Assembly: GCA_013397455.1 (NCBI GenBank)
Contig: VYZB01000124.1
Coordinates: forward strand, 158,333 to 222,332
Reading direction: 5' to 3'
Length of the DNA: 64,000 bases
Source of the DNA: Crotophaga sulcirostris
Lineage: Eukaryota; Chordata; Aves; Cuculiformes; Crotophagidae
The position numbers and the translations under genes were made by a program. Below are positions 1 through 13,893 of the stretch, piece by piece (positions within the stretch are counted from its first letter, which is position 1; every line of letters begins with the position of its first letter). The notes below the pieces were generated by a model. The model saw only the letters and a list, made by a program, of their open reading frames with translations, did not search any database and was not told where the DNA came from.

Positions 1-189
1 GCCAACGTTCCCAGCCCTCGCTGGCAGCTGAGCCTGCAGCCACCCAATTCTGCTGGAAGTGCAGGGCCTGGACCTTCACACAACCCCCAGAATTCTCCCT
101 TGTGAACCCCCAAAGGAGTTTGGTTTGCAAGAGGCATTTGGCATTCCTCACTTGTGGCCAGTCTTTTGAAAGTGTTTCCTGCTCATCTT

Positions 190-325
190 AGAATGGTTTG
201 GGTTGGAAAGGACCTTAAAGCCCATCCAGTCCCACCCCCCTGCCATGGGCAGGGACACCTCCCACTGCATCAGGTTGCTCAAAGCCCCATCTAACCTGGC
301 CTTGATCATCCTGAGCCATTTGGAA
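190..325 (-). mobile_element. CR1 retrotransposon 3' fragment
   Basis: Reads as the reverse complement of the avian CR1 3' region: it begins with the complement of the 'ccaacccaaaccattc' tail and continues through the complement of the 'ccctgcccatggcagg' block. The 5' part is truncated after about 135 bases, as is usual for CR1. Confidence 0.85.
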
Positions 326-1150
326 AATCTACCTCTCAGAAGTTCAAGTGCCTTTGGCTCTCCTGCTCAAACCCTCCTGTATGGGGAGAAGTGCTGTAAC
401 ACCAGCAAAATGGCAAAATGTGAAGAAGGCTGCTGGGACAAACATAATCATCAAACTCTATGGCAAAATGACACAGGAATTCACAGATTTGTGGTCTGCA
501 AGCAGCAGGCACAGGAAGCACTGCACGGCAGATCCAAACTCCCCACGTTCCAGCTCTGCATGATCCACCAGTCCCTGTAGCATACTGGCTCCCAGTTAAA
601 ACCACCAGCTTCAAAGTAAATTCCTGTGTTGGAGACACAGCCTTTGAATCTCTGTCCCAGACACAGAAGGAGCTGCATCCCACTACCTAAGGCAGAGAGA
701 ACATCTACCACTTTCACTGGATAATCCCTTAATTAGTGCGGCCTCCAAATTAATCCTATTGAATGGTTTACACACAGCACAGTTTAAAACAAGCCATGCC
801 ACAGAGCCCAGAGTAATGGACAGTTTGTCATCCTTAGGTGTCTTTGTATCAGTTGGTTTGCTTCCTTTTATTTCTGCTAAAAGGGGTTGTGCCCCAACCC
901 TCCCAATCTTTCCACAGCACTCAAGAGCCTTCACTTAATATATTGCAGCTCGCTGGACTTAAAGGCCAGTAAGGTTCTTTTCACTAATTCTTAACACCAC
1001 GCAGGCCACTTAAAAAAAACGTGCTGGCTGAAAGCTTATTTTGCAGAGCAGTCCCTGGTCCTGACATGAAGCTATCAGGACATACAACATCACTACCCCC
1101 GGGGCAATCCCAAGCACAATTACAGGCTGGGCAGAGAATGGATTGGGAGC

Positions 1151-1515
1151 AGCCCTGAAGAGAAGGACTTGGGGTGCTGGGGGATGAGAAGCTCAACGTG
1201 AGCTGAAAATATCTGCTTGCAGCCCAGAAACCAGCTGTGTCCTGGGCTGCATCTAAAGCAGTGTGGCCAGCAGGGTAAAGGAGGGGATTCTGCCCCTCTC
1301 TTCTGCTCTCATGACATCACACCTGGAGGGTGGGGAGGCCCTAGCCCAGGTTGCTGACAGAGGTCATCGCTGCTCCATCCCTGGAGGTGTCCAAGGTCAG
1401 GTTGGATGGGGCTTGGAGCCCTCTGATCCAGTGGGAGGTGTCCCTGCCCACGGTAGGGGGATTGAAACTGGATGATCTTTAAGGTCCCTCCCCACACAAA
1501 CCAGTCTATGTTTCT
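1151..1515 (+). mobile_element. CR1 fragment with remnant of ORF2 C-terminus and 3' UTR
   Basis: The first part encodes a decayed version of the CR1 ORF2 C-terminal segment (an 'ILPLSSAL' match around 1285). The second part, from about 1340, is the standard CR1 3' region ending in 'accagtctatgtttct'. An internal piece between the two is missing or shortened. Confidence 0.85.
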
Positions 1516-2537
1516 AACATTATATATGTGCTCAAGGTTATTTCCTGGATGCATTCCAAGCTGGGACCTAAGAACAGCTTGCAGGCAGCACCCTTTGCAA
1601 GGGAAGTCATTTCAATGCCAGAAGCTCCATCCTCCTTGTTTAAGAAATTAGCTTGGCCTCTCATAGCAGAATGGGAAGAAATGTTGTTACTGATTCATGA
1701 AGACAGATAAGAAAACAATTGCTCTTCTTATCCAATATTTTTGGTACTCGGCGTTATATGCACAGCCCTAAAGTGTTAAGAAATGAGTCCTCATCATGTC
1801 CTCGATCAACAGAGAAATCAGGGTCACTGCAGGAATTAACCAAGGGGGCCTGGTGCAGCTAAACCCTGCCAATCAGGGGCTCCGTGAAATCAAACTTTGT
1901 ATGTGATGCAGTGTGAGCTCCTGGGGCCAAAAAAAATAAAACAACCTGTCCTTTGTGTTACAATAACAGTTATTCTTCTTTCTCTTTCTTGGTGCACTCA
2001 TATTTACATGTGCGCTGCCCTTTTAATTGCAAATACTGAGCAGCTCTCAGAGGACAATGTCTGGAAAGGCTTCCTCCTATTGCCAGAAGAAACAAACGTC
2101 TTACATGAGAGAGACTGGCTGGGGGGAGAGAAGGGGTTGGTTTTGGATTGGGTTCTGAACCTCTTTTCTCTCCCCTCCTCCCACTCCCTTTTTCTTCTCT
2201 GATTCACAAGGAAACCGCAAAGCAAACTCAAGACTGAATGAGACTTGTTTTTGTGAATGTTCTGGCTTTCTTTTAGGACATTCACTCCCACCCCCACTAG
2301 CCAAAATCTCCTCCATTTATACCAGCCCAATAAATTGTGCAAACTTCCACAAGTGTAAACACAACCAAAACCTGGCCTGGTATTTAATCACCATTGCAGC
2401 GACTGGGAGTTACAGTGATAGACAAAGGCAAGTTTTAATGCTCGTTTGGTTCAATGCAGTTTAATTTGGTTTAACTTAAACTTTTCATACTCTTTAAACA
2501 CACTGCCCTTTGCATTAGGACAGACTTCTGTGATAAC

Positions 2538-2640
2538 AGAACGGGTTGGGTTGGAAGGGACCTTAAAGATCATCCAGAACTGAACGCAGGACTCCAGGTG
2601 AGGCCTCATGAGAGCAGAGCAGAGCAGAGGAATCACCTCT
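2538..2640 (-). mobile_element. CR1 fragment, internally deleted
   Basis: The 3' tail complement ('gggttgggttggaaggga') is joined directly to ORF2-type sequence whose minus-strand translation contains '[12 protein letters not shown]', the CR1 reverse-transcriptase C-terminal signature. About 150 bases normally between these two parts are absent. Confidence 0.8.
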
Positions 2641-3383
2641 TACGTGACCAGAGTCACTCAGTGCTTTTAGCTGCGCAGTACATGGAGAGCATCCCTCTGC
2701 CTCTCCAGGTACCTACTCTGGATGGCAACCAGAAACACACCTATGCAACCCTCTGCTTTCTTGCCATCACCACATCATCAGAAGGCTCTACTCTGTTCCA
2801 GCAGAACTAGCTAAAATTACAGTTTTCATTGTTTTTACAAGTTATCTTGTACTTCAGCCTGTGTCTACTTTACATCAGGATTTCAGGGATCTTTAAAAAA
2901 TTTCATAAGCCACCCATACATCCCCATAGGCACTTCATTGCCTTTAAAATTCTAGCCTCAGCTCATCAGCTCTAAAATGAGATTAATTCCCTATGTAACG
3001 AAGAAGTGTAGGAAGAACTCTGTTAATGCTTATTTACAAGGTCTGGATAATACAGGGATGCACTAATCTGTCGGAAAAGGCTGAAGAAACTTGTGAAAAG
3101 CCCTGGATAGAAGTGATGTGTTTTGACAAATGTTTCCTATCCCTGTGAAACAGGTTCTCCTGCTCCGGGCTGAGTAGGAGTGATTACACATCAAAGGCTT
3201 TGCTTATGCAATCAGGGCCAAGAGCAAACTCACGGCAGCCTGGGATGGCACAGAATTTCTGAAGCATTATATTAAATGTGGAGCTGCCTTGGAATTTTCT
3301 GGAGAAAACAGTATTTTCTGAAAGAACGCCTTGGCACTGGACTGCTGATTTATCAGAGTGAAACATTTCAGGTCAGATCTTAA

Positions 3384-3588
3384 GGAAAAATGTTTTGCTG
3401 TGAGGGTGTGAGGTTCTGGCCCAGGTTGCCCAGAGCAGTGGTGGCTGCCCCATCCCTGGAGGTGTTCAAGGCCAGGTTGGATGGGGCTTGGAGCCCCCTG
3501 ACCCAGTGGGAGGTGTCCCTGCCCGTGGCAGGGGGTGGGACTGGATGGGCTTTGAGGTCCCTTCCAACCCAAACCATCCTATGATTCT
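3384..3588 (+). mobile_element. CR1 3' fragment
   Basis: Nearly intact CR1 3' region on the plus strand, from 'aaaaatgttttgctgtgagg' to the 'cctatgattct' tail. It includes the conserved 'ggtgtccctgccc' and 'tggatgggctttgaggtcc' blocks. Confidence 0.9.
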
Positions 3589-4260
3589 CTGACAGTGTTG
3601 AGACTGGGAATATTCCATTCTCTAAGGAAAAGATGGACCAATATGCTGTTTCCACCACTTTGAAACTGAGCTCCTTTGACTTCTAAATTTCACGTTAAGA
3701 TCTGAACCCAGCTGGAAACAGAATGACAGCTTACAAATGAGAAATTACTTCGGAATTTCATACCACAGGAGCTTCTTCGACCAATTTTTCAGCCCGTTCC
3801 ACTGGTGAAATAAAAATTGGAAAAAAAAATTCAGAAATTCCTGCAAACCTGCGCTCCTAGTTCCTCCCACAGCTCCAAGGAAAGCCCAGCCCTGCCCTAC
3901 AAACTGGCTCTGCGTTGCGGATCAACCTGTCGCACAAATGGGGCCAGTGACTGATTTCTGTAATTAGAGCTGGCAAGCAGAAGAAAGATTTCACACCCTT
4001 CCTCCCATGAATGGGGAAGAAGCATTCAATTAGGAACACTGCCTATTCCTTAATCACTTCCTTTGTGTGCATGGTTATTAATATCTTTACATGACTCTTC
4101 AAGCCACGGGCTATGCTTTTCTGTACTGGTTTTGGCTACTACTTAATGCTTACAAAATACAGAAGCCACACCCATAGAAAAATCAGGAAAGAAAAGGAAG
4201 CTATTGTTGGTATTACTTGCAGTAGCAACTGCATTCTCCAAGGATGCTGAAACCCCTGTA

Positions 4261-4646
4261 TCACAGAACCCCAGAATGCTGGGGCTGGAAGGGCCCTCTG
4301 GAGCTCACCCAGTCCAACCCCCTGCTAAAGCAAGGTCACCTCCAGCAAGTTGCACCCCATCACCCTCACAGTAAAGTTTTAACTCATGTTCAAGTGGAGC
4401 CCAGAACTGGACACAGGACTCCAGATGGGGCCTCACAAGGGCAGAGTAGAGAGGAAGAAGAACCTCCCTTGCACTGCTGGCCACACTCTTCTTAATGCAC
4501 CCTAGGTCACCTCTGGCCTTCTTGGCCACGAGGGCCCAGTGCTGGCTCATGGAGAGCCTGTTGTTGTCCACCAGGACTCCTAGGTCCTTCTCCCCAGAGC
4601 TGCTTTCTAGCAGGTCAACCCTAACCTGTCCTGGTGCAGGGGGTTA
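4261..4646 (-). mobile_element. CR1 fragment including ORF2 C-terminal remnant
   Basis: The minus-strand translation gives a degenerate CR1 ORF2 C-terminus: '[18 protein letters not shown]' followed by '[19 protein letters not shown]'. The right part (about 4560-4646) comes from further 5' in the element. The low-coordinate end shows a tail of a different CR1 subtype ('ctggggctggaagggccctc'). Confidence 0.85.
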
Positions 4647-6480
4647 CTCCTCCCTAAGTGCTCCCATTTTCTCATCAGAGAGAGCTTAATAAGTGCAGGG
4701 GCAGCGGGCAGAGTGCTGCTATTTATATCAGCCATGATTTAAGTGACCATCTCCGTCCACTGGAATGGAGATTCAGCTGCTTCTGATTCAATTAATGAAG
4801 GCTTCACTTGCTTTGGGAAGCAGGACCCTGCCTATCAGGACAGTGTTTAAAAAGGCTTTTTCTGCCACATATGAGCATCTCTGAAAATTGTGCTACAGGA
4901 TCTCACGGCAGATTAACAAAGGAAATACTTTACCACGTGCCTTGTTCAAAAAGAGGGAGTACAATTGTGTGCTGCGTTAAATAAAACCACATCCGCGTTC
5001 AGTCAACACAGGATTGGCAAGGTGTAAATATTATACAAGCTGGGTATCCACCTGCAGTGCTAACCAGCACAGCCACCCAAGAGCGATGCACAGACTAATG
5101 ATGTGCCAGCCCAAGGATGCTGTTCACACAGACACAGCTATCTGACACACTTTTGGGCTGCACTTAGCATTAGGAGTGTTGGCAAGGGAAGACTTTGTGG
5201 CCTCTAATAGCAGGCAGGTTGTGTTTGGAGACCCTGACCCATGAGCAGCTCATTGAGAAGGCCATGAAGACCCCTGTTTGCAAGCGTTTCCCCACGCTTG
5301 CCCGACAGGCAGGGAGCTCTACAGGTCTGACAGACGTAACGGTGGAAACCTTGTCAGTGTCCTCCATCCTCTCACTGCAAAGGGAAGAGGACAACGCAGA
5401 GCCCTGGGTGAGGTGTCCTGGAAAGAAAGAGGCCAAGGAGACAGAGTTCATGTGGGGAGGAGTGCCTGGGTTGGATCTGAGGCTGAGTCAAGGCCAAGCC
5501 ACAGCCCTGGATTCTCCATCACTGAGATCACACAGGCCTGACTTGGAAAACAACTGACAAAACCTCCTCAAAAAGGGTGACTGTGACACAGCAACCAACC
5601 CAAAATTCAGCTTTCCACCCAACCCACATCCAAAGGGGCCTGGAGCTGGCAGTTCGTATCCTGAACCATCGCGCAGGCTGGTGCTCTGACAGGACTTTGC
5701 CTCCATCCCAGACCCAGGCATGATCCAAGGGCACTACAAACCCATCACATGTTCCTGGAGGATATGCAGGAACAATACACAATATCCTGGTTTCTCTGTT
5801 CTTTACCTTCATATTTCTAAGGCTCTCCTTGTGCAGAGACCACTTTATTCTCAGATTTGCAGCAGAAAGGAAGGTTCACTCTGGTTTCTTGCCAAGTTTT
5901 AACCATGGCCTTTGCCCTATTTTGCTGAGGGTTTCTGCACATTCAGATTATCTAAAATAAAAACCATCTGGAATAAGAAATCGATGGTTGCTCTTTGGAT
6001 TTGATAGCACCCCATGTCTATGCTATTGCTAAATTTCTGCCTGCTCCATGGCTCACTGCACTTCAGCAAGGCAGTCGGTCTCTGGCCCATCACCACAGGG
6101 TAGCTCTGATCCTTCCTAAAACCTTGCTATCAGCCTGCAAACCTCCATGAAAACCAAGACCTGTTGCTACTAATCTCTGTTTCCCTTTCTGCTCAGAAGT
6201 GACAAAGCAGAACGCAACTCCTGCCTCACATTCCTCCAAGCCCACAGGAAACCATAAATCAGAAGGAAAACATAACATCCAGAGAGAACTCTGCAAAAGG
6301 CCAAACAGGAGGATGGGCCGAGGGGCTGGGGAAAGGGAACAGGGCACCAGTAAAATCAGCTGTAAGGTGAGCACTAAGCCAACCTCCACCTTGGCTGGGA
6401 GAGGTCCTGCTCCAAACAACGAAGGAAAATTGAAGGCATCTAAAAGTCTTCCCCTCTTTCAAGGTAACGTACTCCCTGAT

Positions 6481-6790
6481 CAAGAGCCCCTCCCCAGCTT
6501 TCCTGGAGCCCCTTTCAGTACTGGAGGCTGCTCTAAGGTCTCCCCGGAGCCTTCTCTTCTCCAGGTTGAACAACCTCAACTCTCTCATACTAGAGGTGCT
6601 CCAGTCCTTGGATCATCTTAGTAGCCTCCTCTGGACTTGCTCCAATAGATCCACATCCTTCCCGTGCTGAGGACTCCAGAATTGAACACAGGACTCCAGG
6701 TGGGGTCTCACAAGAGCAGAGTAGAGGGGAAGAAACCCCTGCCTCACCCAGCTGGTCACACTGCTTTGGATGCAGCTCATCAACCCCAAG
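6481..6790 (-). mobile_element. CR1 fragment (ORF2 end and early 3' region)
   Basis: Minus-strand sequence encodes '[19 protein letters not shown]' near 6,730 and a decayed '[15 protein letters not shown]' near 6,560, both from the C-terminal region of CR1 ORF2. The 3' tail is absent. Confidence 0.85.
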
Positions 6791-8693
6791 GACTGAGGTT
6801 CAGGCTGAAGCACTTCTTTGCAGTTGAATGCAGCAAGGATCTGCTTCATTTAGAGGTGACTTGTTCTGGTCAAAACAGCTGAGATTTACTCTGGCCCAGA
6901 TAAATCTATTTATAGTAAGTGTTATGCTAATTCCATGCGCCGGTCTGATCCACTTGTACTCACTGCAGCAATAATGCTTTCTGCTACCTGTTATTTTTAA
7001 CCACTTTTGTGCAGTCAGCAGCCATTTCATTCTCAGATCATCACCTCTTGCTATAAGGTTGATGTGTACGTCCCCACGCTTCCCTTTACAGTGAACCACA
7101 TAGCACTTCATCTCCTGCAGCCCTGCTGATCTCCTCCCTGTGAAAATTGCTGGCTCAGTCCAAGATCTATGCTGTGTTTTGAATAAGTGGGAGAAATCTA
7201 GGTAAAAACAGTTCACGTGAGTAATTTTAAAGCCACTCACATTTAAGTCACTTAAAAAAAAATTAAATTGCTTTTATTACCTCGTCTGAGGTTCATGTTA
7301 CGTTTTGTAAAGAGCAATTTATTTACCACCACTCTTTTGAACTAAGGAATGTGGAGGGGATTTTACTCATCATTAAAATGTCTTTGGGATAAACTCTACC
7401 AATTGCTTAATGGAGAAATGGCAACAGAAGAGCTGTTTTTAGTGGTCTGAGTCCCCTATTTTTGTTGCAGGATAATGGAATAAGCTGTGTTTCTAATCTT
7501 GACTAAAATCTCTCTGCAGATGGCTATCGGAATGATGCAGATGTAGAAGGCCGTACCGATGCTTTTGATCCTCAGAGCACGAGAGAGTTCTCTGCAGTAA
7601 AAACCTGAGGTAGAACAGCAGAAGCTCAGATGATGTAAGTGACACCAAAATGATTCTGAGATGCAGGGTCCACAACTCTCTCCTTGTTGTTTTATTCTCA
7701 TTTGGTTTTTTTCAAAGGCTCCACTGAAAATCTCTTTCCCCTTTTTGAGCCCAATGATTGCTCAAACACTTGAACTTGTCATCAAACCTATCAGCTTCAG
7801 CTCCTCTGCTGCTACAGACCTACAAGGACCTAGCAGGCTCAGCTCTTTGCTCCTCATGAAGTCCCAACAGGCAGTAGAGTTAGGGATTGCTGGTTTGTCT
7901 TGCTGCATGATGGGGTTTGGATTCCTGCTTTGCTAAGAGCAGGCCAACCCAGCCAACAAGTGACAATGAGCTTGCTGTTCGGCTGTTACGAGCAGCCAGG
8001 GGCTGTCTGAGCACAGCTTCTGAATGCTACAAGAACCTCCAAGTCGATCATCAACACATGAAAAACAGCTTGCCCAAATCTGGTTTTCACTGGTACATGA
8101 ATACAGATGTTTTCCTAGTATTTGGCGTTCTATTTTCTTGTGTTTTCCATGAAGGTAAGTATAGGTATACCACCCCTAAAAACACTTCCAGTATATTTTC
8201 TCATGGGTGAAGAGGTTCTGTGCCCAAACTTAACTGATCTCTAGCTTTGGTAAAAGCCTCAATAACATTTCACACATGTTTTGCACAGCTACAGAAATAC
8301 CCAGTCTTTGTCTGAAACGTGCTAAATGCCAGTTTGTGGCTCTTATCCTTCTACAGAGAGGCTGGAGGTGTATGTTTAGACAGAGTTTTGAAGCGAGATG
8401 AATAAGACTTGGTATTTTGGTTGCATGGTGCTCCATTGACTTTAAATCAGTGCATTAATATTTAGCAAAAACTGACACTTCTCTTCACAAGACATACAAT
8501 GCCAGATATGGTTTTGATATACTCTGCTGTATATTCACAAGCATAGGCTTTTCCCAGTATTGCTTCTCATTAATGTTCCAATTACTAAAAGGACCATTGG
8601 CATTTATTAAAGTATGGAGTTTACCAAGTGCTTTTCCCATACACTGAATTCTCCATCACTACTTTCCAATAACTCATCTGAACTCCAGCAGAA

Positions 8694-8797
8694 TCAAGGC
8701 CCTAAGCAACCTGATCTAGTTGGACCTGCTTTGAGAAGGGCATTGGATTAGATGACCTCCAGAGGTCTCTTCCAACCTAAATTACTCTTGGATTTAA
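8694..8797 (+). mobile_element. CR1-type 3' end fragment, diverged
   Basis: About 100 bases resembling a CR1 tail: 'caacctgatctagttgga' followed by 'gatgacctccagaggtctct' and 'ttccaacctaaattactct'. It is more diverged than the other copies, so it is probably older or from another subfamily. Confidence 0.7.
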
Positions 8798-11700
8798 TGG
8801 CTTAAAGATTAGACCGTATCTTAGCTCTTTTAATGCACTCCTTATGTAATGAATCTCACAACAACAGGTTTCCTCATCTTTTCTTTTTCAATCCACAGCC
8901 AAATATTCAAGGAGACAATAGCAACTTGAGCATCTGGATCTCTCACCATCCAACCCTGATGGATCTGCAAATCATAATGTGTGCATAAAGTAGAGAGGAA
9001 ATGCTATACAGAAGGCACTTTACTTCTCTCCACTCATTACAGGGGGAAATTCTGACAGAAGTTGCAGCAAACTATTTCCTACTTCTGTCCACAGTACTTG
9101 AGCATCTTCTCAAATCTTGAGAGAGAAGGGAAGCAGCCCAACAATGTCATAGTGCTGTTACTCTTGCAATCCTGCTATTTCAGTGTGCATGAAAAGGAAA
9201 ACCCCACTAAAAAACTGACTTGGTGAGAATGGGTAGATGAAGCCAGGAACTAGTACTGACCTAGATAGTTTCCCTAGGGTAGTGGCTCTGCCCTACACAG
9301 CATTTTTGGTGGTTTCAGATCAGATGTCTGTGCAAACCATGGTAAAATCAGTAACAAACATTGACCTCTCAGGGATTCTACAGTCTGACTGACAGTAAAC
9401 CAGACAGCTAACTTTAAAAAGGCACCATCCTAAGGGCAAACAGGGTTCTTCGCTTGTCAGAGCAGTCAGGATTACCCATTTCTTGTTCAATGTCATTCTT
9501 GTCCACTTCAGTTCACTCAAAGTCATCTCTCACTGAAATGCTGAGCTGAGCTCCTCAAAGTGATGGATTCTCCATGTAGACCGTTTCACCGGCCAGCCAC
9601 GCGCACCAACGCTGATGAACTGGCAGAGCAACTGATAGAGATCATCTGGTATCTACCACACAGCAACTTCCATCTTTAGCTCATCAGAGCATGTCACTAT
9701 TTCTGCTGATAGCCAGTAATTTCTCTGGGTATCAGGCTGAATGGATCTCTACCTTCCTTTTTCTTCTGAATATTTGTTTTGCAGAAGAGTGACACAGCTG
9801 CAAGAGGCAACCTCTCTGGTTCAGTGTGGATCTCAGCCAGTCATCAGTGTGATGACCAGGGCTCCAGTGGGACACACGCCAGTGACCATTCTCCATCCTC
9901 AAGACTCCATCAGGTGCATCATTTGCCCTTTGCCATGAGTGATATTTTGTCTTTCCTGCACACTTTGATCCAGCTTTCTTTCTTTAGAACAGAGTTTGCT
10001 TGTTTGCTCATCAGAGGGCATTTCCCTTCCTGTGTTGCAAGGACTGAGCTTTTCCAGTGGCAGTATGGAAACTGCACAGCAATGACAGGCATATTCTTTT
10101 CTGAGCTGAAGAAACATGTGGCCATGCGACTCCTCAGATGACAATGGTTTGCTTTCTTTTACAAGAAAAATGGATTTATCAAAAAAACTTGAATCAAACG
10201 GTTCTGTCTTCTCCCCAAGTGAACTCAGCAGCATCCGTTTACCAACAGGGTTGGACAAGTTCCAGTAGGCTTTGTTGAGACTTCCCCTAGTCCACAGTTT
10301 AGCTCCATCCACCCTCCCCCAGCAGGGAACTCTTTCAGCACTGAAAGCTCCTTGTTTCTTTTTTCGCTCCCTCCCCTGGGCCTTGGCTCAGAACTGGAGC
10401 TCCCCAACCCTCTCTGCTCCTTTTGTCTCTGTCTGAAAGGCTTTTCCTGTGTTGTGTCCTGCCAAACACGGCAGAGGTCTTGCCCTCTCTGGCAACAGAA
10501 GTGCTGACTGACTCGGGGGCAAAAAGAGAGGGTCCTTGCCCCTTCCTTTGCTCTGGGAGAGTTGGGTGTTGTTTGCACCCTCCTAGAGGTGCCAAATCTT
10601 CTTTTGCTGTACCCCAGTGCCACAAAACAACTATTTTTTTCCTGTAAAAATAGATACCAGTAAGTAACACAACCCCTTCCCAAAGGCATGAGAGCTTATG
10701 GCTGTGATACTTCAGCTGCTGCTGCATGGAAGCTTGCTTGGGGCAATAGGAATAAGTGTCCTAGACACTACTCATGCCTTGTTTTTACAAATTAGTCTCA
10801 AGGTTTGAGTATGGTCCCATTTTTCTAGCTCTGACTTCCTCCTACACCTCTCCAGAGGGAACAGAACTGTTGTGATGTGGCTGGGGTTGGGGAATTAATT
10901 CTCATGTAAAGGATTAGTGTCTCACTCATGAAGCTTTAGAAAAGGACTTCCTTTTGAGGGCAGCTAGCAGGACTTTTACCAGGTACAGATTGCTTATCTG
11001 TGTCACATCCCTTTGAGCTGGCAAATCATCCTTGCAGGAGGAACCTTGCTGCATACATGATGTTGTCTTGGACCTTGCTCTGGAAACAGGATAGTTAAGA
11101 CTCATACACAAGGAGGAAATTCCCAATATACAAGGAAGAAATTCCCAAGCTCACACAAAAAGCCAAAATGTTGGGAGCAGAGGGAATCACTGGGCAGGAA
11201 AGAGAGACCAGAGCTGCTTGGAGAAAAATTAATACATCCTCTGTACTGAGTGATGGCCCAGGCAAGGGAGAACAAAGCTGGCATTGTGGTAACTGGGTCT
11301 CAGCAGCAGAAAAAGAACTGAAGCACAAAGTCAAGGGTCAGAACAACAGGGTTCAGCCCTGTAGGATTCACAGATATTTATCCTCCATACTGAAAATCTA
11401 GCTAGGAGCCTCCACTTCTTCATTTCTTGGCATCTCACACGTTTCATCTCAACCCACACAGTTCAGAATGGCAGGTAAAAGAGAAGTGTGGAGCACTAAA
11501 CCACCCATGAGGCTGGATGCCACAGCATTTTGACTTCTGAGAGAAGCCCTTTCCCATCCCATGAACATACGTATCAGCTTGGTGTCTTGCAGTGTCTCAG
11601 TCCTGTTTACTCGTTCAGCATTGCCCCATGGTTTTAGGCATTATCTCTAAATTCAGATGAGTCAGTGGCACATCAAGAGCCTGCTATTCCAAACTCCTAA

Positions 11701-11862
11701 ACTCAATCTGGCAGAACTGGTTTTATGACACTCTTTGAACACTTGCAATCGTCAGCTTGCTGCCTTCTCTTCCTCCAACCTGCAGGTAGGTTGTTCTCTG
11801 CAAATCTGAGAGCACCATCTGAAGTGCCAGCCTCCAGACGGGGCAAGCAAGAAAAGCTGGGA

Positions 11863-11943
11863 AGTGTGTGGGAAGAGAAGTGTGTGGGAAGTGTGGGGTG
11901 GGGAAAGGAAGAAGGGGAAGGGGAAAGGGAAGGGAAAAGGGGC
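11863..11943 (+). repeat. G/A-rich simple tract
   Basis: About 80 bases almost free of pyrimidines apart from scattered T. It starts with imperfect repeats of 'gaagtgtgtggga' and then runs through 'gggaa' units. It has many GG and GGG runs on the plus strand. It lies inside the presumed ACAP3 intron and no function can be read from it. Confidence 0.75.
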
Positions 11944-13017
11944 CTCCTGCTATGTCAGTGCTATCACAGTAGCTGCTTCCTACATCCTGGGGCGAGGTCA
12001 CGGTGCTGGGACAGATCCGTATTTCCTGCCAAAAACTGGACTTATCAGAGAGAACAAAGGGGTGATATTCTGAAAAGAAACTGAGCTGTGGGAAGCAGCA
12101 TTGTTTCACTGAGCTAGAACGGAGCAGGAACTACTGAGGTGCTTAAATAGCCACTCCATGGAGATTACTGCACTACTCCAATTTTGCAAATGTAGCAGGA
12201 CAATGCTGCTGTTTAAGCTGATATTCTTCCCAAGTGCCTGGGCATAAAACGGCCTCAAAGCAAGCCACAAATGTGTGTACTTGCATAACCTAACTTTTCT
12301 TTGTTGTAGGAGTACAGATAAATCTCCTTTAGTTGCTCCCTGTCCATGGAGATGCTTAACTGCAGCTATATATGCACATAATATTTTCAACCCAATGGTC
12401 AGAGATTTAGCAAACAAATCCATATGTCAGCCTCCTTTATGTACCATTAAATAAAGACTGGCACAGCTGCTTGGATGCTGAAAAAGGACTACAAGCTATT
12501 ATGTCTGTACCTCTGTGCAACTGAATGCATGTACATGCAGGCCATACAGACAAACTTTACTCCTATAAAATATCCTCACACCTTATCAACAGCCAGATGT
12601 ATCCAACCCTTGGAAGCACTGCATGTACACATGTGCATTTACACGTATGTTCACACATGCCATTTCTATTAGTGGTAGCATTTAATACAGAGTATGGAAA
12701 TTATTAAGCCTTGCTGTAGCATGATGAAGCAGACTGGGTATGCAGAGAATGGATTATCTCACTCCCTGATATTATATAATCTGTTTAGACTGTGCCACTG
12801 TATGCTTATTTAAGGAATGAATGAGCACTTCACTCTGGGATGTGCCACCCATGAGTTCTGACGTCATCCCTTTAATCCACTGTAATGAATATTCTGCTCT
12901 GCTTTTTAGCCATTCCCTCACCATATCCAGTAAAAGTTCTGTACTAGAACAATTACTCTCAGAGACCACGTACATGTGCGTGTTATTCCATACTGAATTC
13001 AGTGATGGTTACCTAAC

Positions 13018-13184
13018 AGGTTGCCCAGGGAAGTCACAGAACATCCATCCCTGGAGGTGTTTAAGGCCAGGTTGGAAGGGGCTTTCAGTAACCTGATCCA
13101 GTGGGAGGTGTCCCTGCCCATGGCAGGGGGGTGGAACTGGATGGACTTTAAGGACCCTTCTGACCCAAACCATTCTATGATTTT
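13018..13184 (+). mobile_element. CR1 3' fragment
   Basis: CR1 3' region on the plus strand from 'caggttgcccagggaagtca' to 'accattctatgatttt'. All the conserved blocks are present. Confidence 0.9.
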
Positions 13185-13810
13185 ATATCAGAGCAACAGA
13201 ATGTTCTCCGCCTCCCTCGAAAAGAGACCTGGCACATAAGCAAAGTAAACTTCTCCTGCAGATATGGTGAAGACAAGAATGTAAAGTGTGTGTGGGCACA
13301 TTCTGCTATAAATGTACCCCACATGGCATTTGGTTAACCTTGTATTCCCGTGGATTGGTATGGGCTGCTGAGAACACATACAGCCTTCCCATAATCTTTT
13401 TCTGGTCTTTTCTTCCTCCCTATAAATCAAAGTCTCAGAACTGAATTGCCTTCTTCGCAAAATGAGAAGCCAGAGGAGACAACAACATGCAAAAACAAGA
13501 AGATCTGTAGATGCACTGCTTTAAAACAAACCCTCTCCTGTAAGCCTAAACATGTACCCACCAACTGAAAAGAACAGAACATTTTGCCAAGAGGTTTGTG
13601 CAGGGGCAATTACCTTGCCTCATTTTCTTCTTTTGGGAGCAGTGGCTCAGAGGAGTAACCAGCACCTGCAGCAACACGTGTGGCTGAGTCACTGCTGCTT
13701 TGACCTGTGCTGTTCTGGCCTCACCTGGTTTGGCAGGGCAGACACACGCATGCCTACGCTCTGTTCGTATGCACGGGACTGGTTGCAAACCCAGTTTCCT
13801 CCCCACCAAG

Positions 13811-13893
13811 CACAGAACCACAGAACTGTTAAGACCTTTAAGACCATCGAGTCCAGCCGTAAACATAACACTGTCAAGTCCACCACTAAACCA
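13811..13893 (-). mobile_element. CR1-type tail fragment, second subfamily
   Basis: Begins with 'cacagaaccacagaactgtt' and 'aagaccatcgagtccagccg' and ends near 'ccaccactaaacca'. This is the complement of the CR1 subfamily whose tail reads 'ttggactcgatgatctt', the same type as the fragments at 23,201, 58,374 and 62,346. Confidence 0.7.

Noticed and set aside
4305..4571. Minus-strand frame with [13 protein letters not shown]
   Set aside because: CR1 ORF2 C-terminal remnant, degraded and truncated, not a host gene or an active element.
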